A DNA stretch of 64,000 nucleotides from Alteromonadaceae bacterium XY-R5 (lineage in GTDB: Bacteria > Pseudomonadota > Gammaproteobacteria > Enterobacterales > Alteromonadaceae). The DNA is taken from positions 248,001 to 312,000 of the forward strand of contig LXWE01000003.1 in assembly GCA_001660395.1 (NCBI GenBank). The letters are read 5' to 3'. The translations under genes and the position numbers were made by a program. The notes beneath the pieces were generated by a model, which was not told the origin of the DNA, made no database searches, and was given only the letters and a program-made list of their open reading frames with translations. Shown here one piece after another: positions 57,202 to 64,000 of the stretch (position 1 is its first letter; each line of letters opens with the position of its first letter).

Positions 57202-59664
57202 ATGAAAAAATCCGCATTCCCCATCCAAATGGTCCTGCTGTTAAATCTGCTATGGCTAGTGATTGGAACAAAAGTTTGGGCCAATACCCAGCCTGACTTT
57301 AATCAGCATTGGCGCTTCCAGTTGGGTGAATGTGATGATTGTGCCAGCCCGTCAGCAGATGACAGCAAATGGCAGAGCATTAACCTGCCCCACGACTGGT
57401 CAATCAAAGACAGATACCAGGCCACTGATGCCAATGGCAAGGTCCACCCCAGCCCTTTTACCCCGGATGCCGTTAACGCTTATGACACCGGCTACACCAC
57501 AGGCGGCACCGGCTGGTATCGCAAACACCTGAAGTTAAACCAGCCTAGGCAAACCGCCCTGCTGTATTTTGATGGGGTGTATATGGATGCCAGCGTGTAT
57601 GTGAATGGCCATAAGGTGGGTGAGCACTACAATGGCTATACGCCTTTTTATCTGGATATCAGCCAGCAGCTTAATTTTAATGGCGAAAATCTGATTGCGG
57701 TTAAGGTACATAACCCGGATAAAAACAGCCGCTGGTACTCCGGCTCGGGCATCTACCGTTTGGCGGAGCTACACTTTTTACCGCCACAGCATATTGGCTT
57801 TTATGGCCCGCACGTCACTACGCCAAATGTTTCGGCCACTAAGGCCAGCGTAGCTATCGCTACCCCGCTAACCCTTTCTGCGACTGACAATCAGCAACTG
57901 ACGCTGACCAGCAGCATCCTGAATAGCGAAGGCAAACAAGTGGGTAACAGCATCACAACTGAGGTGGTCGCCCAGGGCTCGGAAACTGAGGTAACCCAGC
58001 AAATTATACTTAGCCAGCCACAGCTTTGGTCGGATCGCGCACCTTACTTGTATCAGCTTAAACAGGAACTGCATCAGGGCGAGACACTGCTACAAAGCCG
58101 CCGCACCTCATTTGGTATCCGCAGTCTTGAATTCAGCGCTGAGCATGGCTTTTTACTCAACGGCCAGCCCACCTTGCTAAAGGGCATGAACATCCATCAC
58201 GACAATTACCTGCTAGGCGCAGAAGCTCATCCGAAAGCCGAATGGCGTAAGGTCGAACGGATCAAACAGGCGGGCTATAACGCCATTCGCCTGTCTCACA
58301 ATCCGCCGTCCAAAGCTTTACTGGAAGCCGCCGATGCGCTGGGCATGCTGGTCATAGATGAAGCCTTCGATGCCTGGCACGAACACAAATGGGATAACGT
58401 TAATGACTATGCCGCCCGCTTTGCACAGGACTGGCAACAGGATCTCAGCGCCATGATCCTGCGGGATCGCAACCACCCCAGCGTGATCATGTGGAGCATG
58501 GGTAACGAGATCCCCGAACAATACAAACCACTTGGCAGCGAAACGGCCAGGATGCTGGTTGAATATGGCAAAACCCTGGATAACAGCCGCCCTTTTACCT
58601 CAGGCGCGAATATCTCAGGTGAAAGCGGCGATGCCTACCTCACTCAGTTTGACGTGGTGGGTTACAACTATCAGGAACACAATTATCTGAATGACCATCA
58701 GCGTTTTCCCAGGCGGGTCATGTATGGGTCGGAAACCTATTCGAATACCGCTTTTGATTACTGGCAGTTTGTGTTGGAACAGCCCTTTATCATCGGTGAT
58801 TTTGTCTGGACCGGCTGGGATTACATTGGCGAAGCCTCCATCGGCTGGACAGGTTATGCCCCCGAGTGGAAAGGCCTGGCGGCATATCCCTGGAACCTGG
58901 CTTACAGCGGTGAAATCGATGTATTGGGTAACCTGCGCCCGTCGGCCTATTACCGTCAGGTGATCTGGCAGGCGCCAGCCGCCAACACCCAGATATTTGT
59001 GCAAAGTCCTTTAGATTCCCTCTCCCCAACGCCCAACCCGGATTGGTATCGTATGTGGGTGCAACCCGACTTACATCCGAACTGGACCTGGCCAGGCTAT
59101 GCAGGTGCGCCACTGAAGGTGGTGGTGTATTCCCCCTGCGAGCAGGTGGAACTGCTGTTGAACGGCCAAAGTCTGGGCAAACAAACTGTGGGTAAAGACA
59201 ACCGTTATCAGGTCAGTTATAACGTCCCTTACCAACAGGGTGAGCTTAAAGCGGTTGGCACCCATGCCGATGGCAAGCAATGTGATAGCGCCAGCCTTAA
59301 TACCAGCGGTGTTCCTGCCAGTGTTCAGATCAGCGCTGAATCAAATACTCTACAAGCCGACGGTCAGGATCTGTTGTACCTGAATCTGCAATTGTTAGAT
59401 GCAAACGGCAATCCCGTTTACTGGTGGCAGTACGATCAGGAAATCACCGTAAGCGTAAGCGGCGCCGCCGAACTCTATGCCATAGGCAATGGCGACCCTC
59501 GCTCGGTCGAAAGCTTCGCCGGCCCCAGCCGCAACACTTTCCGCGGTAAAGCATCAGCGGTATTACGCTCAATCAAGGGCCAGGCAGGTGAGGTTGTGGT
59601 GGATGTATCAGGCCCTGCCATCAAACATACTCAATTAAGACTGAACAGTAATCTAAGAGAATAG
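57202..59664 (+). CDS. Exported glycoside hydrolase family 2 beta-galactosidase
   Basis: Probable beta-galactosidase acting outside the cytoplasm on galactosidic oligosaccharides. Start ATG at 57202 gives a signal peptide (M-K-K-S-A-F, ending V-W-A-N); a frame opening at 57142 would precede it needlessly. The 820 residues show a GH2 sugar-binding domain (about 25-190), an Ig-like domain (about 200-310), the catalytic barrel with acid/base Glu436 in M-G-N-E-I and nucleophile Glu511 in Y-G-S-E-T-Y, a DUF4982-type domain (V-E-L-L-L-N-G-Q-S-L-G-K) and a C-terminal Big/invasin-like domain. This is the arrangement of surface GH2 enzymes of polysaccharide-degrading bacteria. No polysaccharide locus is visible around it. 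Confidence 0.9.
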   Translation: MKKSAFPIQMVLLLNLLWLVIGTKVWANTQPDFNQHWRFQLGECDDCASPSADDSKWQSINLPHDWSIKDRYQATDANGKVHPSPFTPDAVNAYDTGYTTGGTGWYRKHLKLNQPRQTALLYFDGVYMDASVYVNGHKVGEHYNGYTPFYLDISQQLNFNGENLIAVKVHNPDKNSRWYSGSGIYRLAELHFLPPQHIGFYGPHVTTPNVSATKASVAIATPLTLSATDNQQLTLTSSILNSEGKQVGNSITTEVVAQGSETEVTQQIILSQPQLWSDRAPYLYQLKQELHQGETLLQSRRTSFGIRSLEFSAEHGFLLNGQPTLLKGMNIHHDNYLLGAEAHPKAEWRKVERIKQAGYNAIRLSHNPPSKALLEAADALGMLVIDEAFDAWHEHKWDNVNDYAARFAQDWQQDLSAMILRDRNHPSVIMWSMGNEIPEQYKPLGSETARMLVEYGKTLDNSRPFTSGANISGESGDAYLTQFDVVGYNYQEHNYLNDHQRFPRRVMYGSETYSNTAFDYWQFVLEQPFIIGDFVWTGWDYIGEASIGWTGYAPEWKGLAAYPWNLAYSGEIDVLGNLRPSAYYRQVIWQAPAANTQIFVQSPLDSLSPTPNPDWYRMWVQPDLHPNWTWPGYAGAPLKVVVYSPCEQVELLLNGQSLGKQTVGKDNRYQVSYNVPYQQGELKAVGTHADGKQCDSASLNTSGVPASVQISAESNTLQADGQDLLYLNLQLLDANGNPVYWWQYDQEITVSVSGAAELYAIGNGDPRSVESFAGPSRNTFRGKASAVLRSIKGQAGEVVVDVSGPAIKHTQLRLNSNLRE

Positions 59665-59724
59665 CGGCGTTTTATTGGCAAATTGCCTCGACTTAGGTAA
59701 GTTAAATTCAGCTTAATCAATCAG

Positions 59725-60426
59725 ATGCGGACAAGTTGTCCGCACTGCGCCTTCGGGGGAATACCTTTGATAGGGATAGTCAAACAACTCAAGCCAGCCA
59801 GTCGGCTGATTTATCTCATCGTCTTTCTCATTTTTATCGCCTGCCTGTTAATGAATGGCCCGATGCGACCTGGCTTACCCGTGGATGACTCAACTGCTCT
59901 GTCTCGTATGCAGTTCATTGCTGAAAACTCACTACTTTGGACTATGTCATGGTGTGTTTGGATGATGTGCGCACTGGGGTTATATCTTTTCTGTGCGCTG
60001 TTTTGCCATCGGCTAACGCCCTCCACTCTCACCAGAATGGGGCTGGTCTTTGTTGGCATCGGTCTGGTACCAGACCTGATTGCCGAAGTCTTGTATGCCT
60101 TTGTTTTGCCCTATTCTCTGCACCTGAGTATTAGTCCTGTGATGTTTCAATTGATTGAATTTACCGCTTCCCGGCTAACGGGCTTTTTAGGCAATGGTTT
60201 ATACAATCTGGGTGGATTGCTGCTTACCCTTGCCGCCATTCGTCAGCGCACACTTCCGGACTGGGTTGCATATTGGGGCATGCTGGCCTGGCTCTTAGGC
60301 ATAGGCCTTTCTATCAGCATCGCCTTAAACGCCCTGGCAATGGCCGAGCTTTTTACTGCTACCAGCATGGTACTGAGCACCCTGTGGATGCTAATTGTGG
60401 CGCATACAGTGATCCAGCATGACTGA
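59725..60426 (+). CDS. Hypothetical multi-pass membrane protein
   Basis: A membrane protein with about six hydrophobic helices; it somewhat resembles DUF4386-type proteins, but I do not claim the family. The start is uncertain. ATG at 59725 has no ribosome-binding site, while TTG at 59767 follows GGGGGA at a good distance and puts a basic K-Q-L-K before the first helix. The stop overlaps the start of the next membrane protein gene by 8 bases, so the two are coupled and probably work together. No catalytic motif. Confidence 0.72.
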   Translation: MRTSCPHCAFGGIPLIGIVKQLKPASRLIYLIVFLIFIACLLMNGPMRPGLPVDDSTALSRMQFIAENSLLWTMSWCVWMMCALGLYLFCALFCHRLTPSTLTRMGLVFVGIGLVPDLIAEVLYAFVLPYSLHLSISPVMFQLIEFTASRLTGFLGNGLYNLGGLLLTLAAIRQRTLPDWVAYWGMLAWLLGIGLSISIALNALAMAELFTATSMVLSTLWMLIVAHTVIQHD

Positions 60427-60985
60427 GTACACCTTACTCAAACTACTGCATTTAGGTGCCCTTATCTTTTGGCTTGGGCCAGCGCTGGGGGCCTGGTTAG
60501 TATTAAAAGCCATAGGAGATCGCCATCAACATAGGGATCCAATAGCCCATAAAGTCACAAAAGCCTTTTACTGGATGATAGTGATGGAACACATCGCCTT
60601 TGCAGTTTTGCTGGTGTCAGGTTTCACCCTGGCGGTGAAGTTTGGATTCTTATCCAGCCCTTGGCTCACACAAAAACTCTGGATTATCGGACTGGTTATC
60701 ATCCCTTTAGAAATGTTAGATATTTTGCTGGGAAACTGGCTGGCGGCGAGGGCGGAACTCGCCCTGTTCAATGGCAAGTCGTTAGCTCCCATACAGCAAA
60801 AAGCCATTGGCTTTTATCACGGAACCTTTACTAAACTGGCTATCATTCTGATCCCCATTAGCGTAACTCTGGTAATGTTTCTCGCCATAAGTAAAAGCCC
60901 GATCATCACAATCCAGGCTCAGGAGATTAACGTACCGCTTGGATCATCAGATTACGCGGTGATAATTCCCGCTCACAAAAGGTAA
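60419..60985 (+). CDS. DUF2269-like integral membrane protein
   Basis: A 188-residue protein with four or five helices, opening L-L-K-L-L-H-L-G-A-L-I-F-W-L-G-P, the H-L/W-L-G pattern of DUF2269 and related CopD/heme-type small membrane proteins. Its ATG overlaps the preceding membrane gene by 8 bases. The last 59 bases overlap the 3' end of the methyltransferase gene on the opposite strand, so the two transcripts can pair. Function unknown. Confidence 0.75.
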   Translation: MTEYTLLKLLHLGALIFWLGPALGAWLVLKAIGDRHQHRDPIAHKVTKAFYWMIVMEHIAFAVLLVSGFTLAVKFGFLSSPWLTQKLWIIGLVIIPLEMLDILLGNWLAARAELALFNGKSLAPIQQKAIGFYHGTFTKLAIILIPISVTLVMFLAISKSPIITIQAQEINVPLGSSDYAVIIPAHKR

Positions 60986-62123
60986 AGGCGCTGACCTGAG
61001 CGCCTTGTTCAGCAAGGCTTAGAATCAAATCCAGCACCAGCCAGCTTTCAATGGCGCGGCGAAAGCTGTGATTCACCAGTTGCAGGCGACGATAACGGTT
61101 GTAGCGCTCAGTGCCTTGCTGCAAATAACCTTGTAAATCCAGTTCTGCGGGCAGGGTTAAGCCTTTACGCTCGGCCAAAATAGCCAGCACTTTCTCGCCG
61201 CCCTTAGCTAACACACCATAGGGCAAAGATGGCGTCGGCAAATAGCTGTCTTCGCCCCGTAACTGCCGTTGCAGCAAATCAAAGGCCAGGCGGTACTGCA
61301 TCATCAGCTCGGTTTGCTGCTGCTCGCGTTTGGATGCCGTCACCCACTCCTGCACTGCCAGCTGCACCTGCTCAGGACTCAGTTTCAGGTTGTGCCGCTT
61401 ACCCATTGCAGACAATGGCTGGTACTCAGCCTGTAACCACTTGTGGTAACAACAGGGTGCCAGTATCAGTTGCTGACTGCTACTTAACTGCCAGTCGCGA
61501 ATCAGTTTACGATGCAGATCGCCACAGGCGTGCAACGCCAGCACCTGATCCTGTGGCGCAAACGAGATGGGCTGACTAAGCACATCCATGGGGGTAAAAG
61601 TGACCTTATCCAGCCATTTATCACTCAGTGTCTGGCCTGCGTCACACAAGGCGGTATCACGCTCGATGGCCCACAATGCTTTGCCCTGAGTCACTGCGGC
61701 AGCCCGGCCCAAATGAGATTTACCCGCACACCAGTCCACCACTCGCTGAGTTGTATCTCTTGTTGCAAATTGCCCTTGCTCCAAAGCCCCGACAAAGGCC
61801 TGAATTTGTGCCCATTTGCGCCCAGGTACATCGGTGGCAAGCCTGTCTGGCAAATCCGCCTTGCCTGAACAATGAGGAAACGCCGTTAATGCTGCTAACT
61901 CCGCCAAGGCAGGAAAATACTGACTAAGTAACTCCACTGCCCCATCCATCTGGCTAAAGTACGCATCCACCTGCTCATCAGTTAACACCAGCAAGGTGTG
62001 ATAAAGATCGGGATATTGCTGCTGCCAGTCTTGTTCTAACTGAATAAAGTGAGACTGCTGCCACAGGCTGCGATGCTGCGCTAATACATGGCTTAAGGCA
62101 GTAAAACGGTCAGAATAATTCAC
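60927..62123 (-). CDS. SAM-dependent methyltransferase (Methyltransf_32-like)
   Basis: A 398-residue cytoplasmic protein starting at GTG 62123. Rossmann-type SAM-binding motif near residue 128: V-V-D-W-C-A-G-K-S-H-L-G-R. Later L-A-L-H-A-C-G-D-L-H and L-I-L-A-P-C-C-Y-H-K, the pattern of Methyltransf_32 proteins, which relate to RNA and glutathione-linked methyltransferases. The substrate is unknown. Its last 59 bases are antisense to the end of the DUF2269-like gene, and it is divergent from tapT. Confidence 0.82.
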   Translation of the reverse strand: MNYSDRFTALSHVLAQHRSLWQQSHFIQLEQDWQQQYPDLYHTLLVLTDEQVDAYFSQMDGAVELLSQYFPALAELAALTAFPHCSGKADLPDRLATDVPGRKWAQIQAFVGALEQGQFATRDTTQRVVDWCAGKSHLGRAAAVTQGKALWAIERDTALCDAGQTLSDKWLDKVTFTPMDVLSQPISFAPQDQVLALHACGDLHRKLIRDWQLSSSQQLILAPCCYHKWLQAEYQPLSAMGKRHNLKLSPEQVQLAVQEWVTASKREQQQTELMMQYRLAFDLLQRQLRGEDSYLPTPSLPYGVLAKGGEKVLAILAERKGLTLPAELDLQGYLQQGTERYNRYRRLQLVNHSFRRAIESWLVLDLILSLAEQGAQVSAFTFCERELSPRNLMIQAVR

Positions 62124-62286
62124 GGCGGCAGAAAGTAGGGAATGTTGCCGACCTTTTACTGCGTGTGGCCCTTACTGTCAAAGGATTCGTGCGCTGCCTG
62201 GCTTATTTTCCGCTGCGGATTTATATGCTGCGAGAACGCCTCAGCTCGGCTAAAATGCGCCGGTTTTTAATCACTGTTGGCCCCAC

Positions 62287-62982
62287 ATGACAAATTCAGT
62301 AATGGCACTGCGCACCCGCGAATTAGCAACTTCATTGCGCCCGTTCAAGGCCCGTGGAGCCAAGGTTAAGCGCTGCGACACATGCATTTTGCCACTGATG
62401 TCCTGCATTTGTGATGTGCGCCCTGCGGCCACAGCCAACTGTGCCTTTGTGTTTTTGATGTACCACGGCGAGTATTACAAACCCAGCAACACCGGGCGTT
62501 TAATTGCCGATGTGGTACCGGATAACAGCGCCTTTTTGTGGGATCGCACTCAGCCAGATCCGGCCTTGCTGGCGTTGCTGGCGGATCCACGCTATCAGCC
62601 TGTGGTGATTTTTCCGCACCAGTACGCCAAACCGGAACGCTGTATCCATACTGTGCCGCAAGCCAACGGCAAAATCCCACTGTTTGTGATGCTGGATGGC
62701 ACCTGGCGCGAGGCGCAAAAGATGTTTACCAAAAGTCCGTATCTGGATGGCTTTCCGGTACTGGGATTGAATCCCACAGATAAATCCAGCTACCTGCTGC
62801 GCGAAGCGGCCCACGACCACCAGCTTTGCACCGCCGAGGTCGGCATGGAAGTGCTGCGTATGGCCGGCGATCTGCAGGCTGCCGACGATCTGCATACCTA
62901 TTTCGGCCACTTCCGTCTGCGTTATTTAATGAGCAAGCCGCATCTGACCCTGAAACAATCCCTGGCAGAATTGCCGGAATAA
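62287..62982 (+). CDS. tapT: tRNA-uridine aminocarboxypropyltransferase TapT (YfiP, DTW domain)
   Basis: Transfers an aminocarboxypropyl group from SAM to U47 of tRNA, giving acp3U. The 231-residue product has the cysteine-rich start C-D-T-C-I-L-P-L-M-S-C-I-C near residue 30 and the DTW-domain signature M-L-D-G-T-W-R-E-A-Q-K-M near residue 138, plus the conserved Y-L-L-R-E-A. The length is in the range of enteric YfiP. Stand-alone gene divergent from the methyltransferase, converging on the carotenoid-oxygenase-like gene. Confidence 0.88.
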   Translation: MTNSVMALRTRELATSLRPFKARGAKVKRCDTCILPLMSCICDVRPAATANCAFVFLMYHGEYYKPSNTGRLIADVVPDNSAFLWDRTQPDPALLALLADPRYQPVVIFPHQYAKPERCIHTVPQANGKIPLFVMLDGTWREAQKMFTKSPYLDGFPVLGLNPTDKSSYLLREAAHDHQLCTAEVGMEVLRMAGDLQAADDLHTYFGHFRLRYLMSKPHLTLKQSLAELPE

Positions 62983-63008
62983 TCCCCTTGTTAAGCAGCG
63001 CGCAAGCA

Positions 63009-64000
63009 CTATACCAGCGCGCCGTGAAACCCTAACGGCAGGTAGTAAGGCAAACTGGCTCGGGCAACCGGACCATCGGCCAAACGCTCGCTATCCAGCA
63101 CATTGACGCTGGTTTCCCCGCGCAAATAATCCAGGCTGGTATGCACCAGATACCCTGCACCTTCGCCACCACCGGCTTTGGGCACAAACAGCGGCTCTTC
63201 CGCCATCACACCTTGCCCATACTGGTAACTTTCCAGTTTTCCGCTACGTAAATCCAGGCGACTGATAGCGTTATATTCGCTGCGTTCAACCTGGGTGTTT
63301 GACGCCATGGTCACACCAAACTGATAACGTGCAGGCATAGCCGCAACGCGCTCATCCTGTTGCGGAAATTCCATCGCGATCCCTACGTTTTCACGTTTTA
63401 CTGTGCCGCGATCGAGGTCGATCACCAGCTGGGTCGCCATGCTAGGGGTTTCTTTTTTCACCGTCAGCTCGCCAATGATGTCGCCCATACGTTTAATCAT
63501 TACATCGGCATTGTCGTACCAGCACAGGTTCAGCACCAGCTCACGGCCCTGACGCCAGCAGGCGCCAAAGTGAAACACAAAGCCTGATTCGCAAGGGATC
63601 TGCCGGGTAACTTCTAAGTTATTTTTATCAATGACCAGCAACACACCGCCCTGCTGCGGCTGCCAGTCGAAGGATTCGATAAAGGTGCCACCGTTTGCCC
63701 CCGCCATCAGCGGCGGCAAATAGATCACTAAATGGGTGTCCGTCACCGCAAAGTCATGCACATAACTGCGCCGCGGCGAATCGATCAGTTTACACCGCAG
63801 CAACTCGCCTTTGGCGGATAACTGATACAGTACAAACCCGGCTTTGCCCAAATTCGCCAGGTCGCCAATATTCCAAATGCTGCCGTTTTGATCCCTATGG
63901 GGATGGGCTGAAAACGGAATGCCTTCAAGTTCGTTGCTAAAGCTCACCTGGCCCAGCGTAGTGAGATCATCCTGCGCCAACCGATACGGCATAGCCGCTT
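63009..64000 (-). CDS. Carotenoid oxygenase (RPE65 family), 5' end beyond the window
   Basis: The C-terminal 330 residues of a retinal pigment epithelial/carotenoid cleavage dioxygenase-like protein. The frame stays open to the right edge (codons for A-A before M-P-Y-R-L), so the ATG at 63992 is internal; the E-A-x-P-Y-R-L junction is typical for the middle of this family. Histidines expected to bind Fe2+ are visible in F-S-A-H-P-H, Y-V-H-D-F, F-H-F-G-A-C-W and the terminal G-F-H-G. The first ligand region is in part outside. It likely cleaves or modifies a carotenoid or related polyene; no carotenoid genes are nearby. Confidence 0.88.
   Translation of the reverse strand, partial: AAMPYRLAQDDLTTLGQVSFSNELEGIPFSAHPHRDQNGSIWNIGDLANLGKAGFVLYQLSAKGELLRCKLIDSPRRSYVHDFAVTDTHLVIYLPPLMAGANGGTFIESFDWQPQQGGVLLVIDKNNLEVTRQIPCESGFVFHFGACWRQGRELVLNLCWYDNADVMIKRMGDIIGELTVKKETPSMATQLVIDLDRGTVKRENVGIAMEFPQQDERVAAMPARYQFGVTMASNTQVERSEYNAISRLDLRSGKLESYQYGQGVMAEEPLFVPKAGGGEGAGYLVHTSLDYLRGETSVNVLDSERLADGPVARASLPYYLPLGFHGALV

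Overview
The window is a contiguous piece of a gammaproteobacterial chromosome, most like the order Alteromonadales (Alteromonas, Bowmanella and relatives). Reasons: the ptsN-rapZ-npr block followed by mgtE, a full-length ArcB next to gltBD, gammaproteobacterial families such as YacL, YjjX and TapT/YfiP, and the mix of many secreted peptidases, a large TonB receptor, GlyGly-CTERM-type sorting and PD40 regulators usual in marine heterotrophs of this order. I see no rRNA, tRNA, insertion sequence, phage, integrase or CRISPR array. Both edges cut genes: ptsN on the left and a carotenoid-oxygenase-like gene on the right.

Layout. 1-3036: nitrogen-PTS (ptsN, rapZ, npr) and the Mg transporter mgtE. 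3138-6746: secreted M28 aminopeptidase, then a LysR regulator divergent from a TDT/TehA-type transporter. 6801-16023: arcB divergent from gltBD across a 1-kb gap. 16111-25213: DUF885 peptidase, a perfect octanucleotide tandem repeat, a small unknown protein, a 1454-residue mosaic surface protein (HEYGH metallopeptidase motif, VWA, PPC-like, two PASTA, GlyGly-CTERM-like tail) overlapping a small lipoprotein gene, and an S10 carboxypeptidase. 25289-33479: TonB receptor, divergent winged-helix/PD40 membrane regulator, large M16 peptidase. 33686-34216: yjjX.

34232-42787 is an envelope-signalling block. A Spy/CpxP-like periplasmic protein is divergent from cpxRA, followed by a PPP-family protein phosphatase, an ECF sigma factor, a lipoprotein and a membrane Ser/Thr kinase with a TPR-like outer part. 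The sigma factor has hydroxyl residues where most ECF sigmas have acidic ones in region 2.2. Kinase, sigma and phosphatase could therefore form a reversible phospho-switch on transcription. This is the most interesting system here.

43026-48931: small membrane protein, BamE-like lipoprotein, YacL, a YgjP-like metallopeptidase, a membrane-anchored FMN glutamate-synthase-like protein, a diguanylate cyclase and a dienoyl-CoA isomerase-like crotonase. 49121-54047: periplasmic binding protein, Tat-exported phosphoesterase, a hypothetical gene, a metallopeptidase-like lipoprotein, and a frameshifted copy of the BamE-like gene. 54305-64000: a catalytic/non-catalytic M16 pair, a secreted GH2 beta-galactosidase, two small membrane proteins, a methyltransferase, TapT and the partial carotenoid oxygenase.

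The genes suggest a respiring, protein- and carbohydrate-degrading heterotroph that secretes many peptidases and glycosidases, takes products up through TonB transport, adjusts nitrogen and redox metabolism (Ntr-PTS, GltBD, ArcB) and monitors its envelope closely (Cpx, ECF/kinase). All family calls rest on motifs and remembered family sequences; no search was run.
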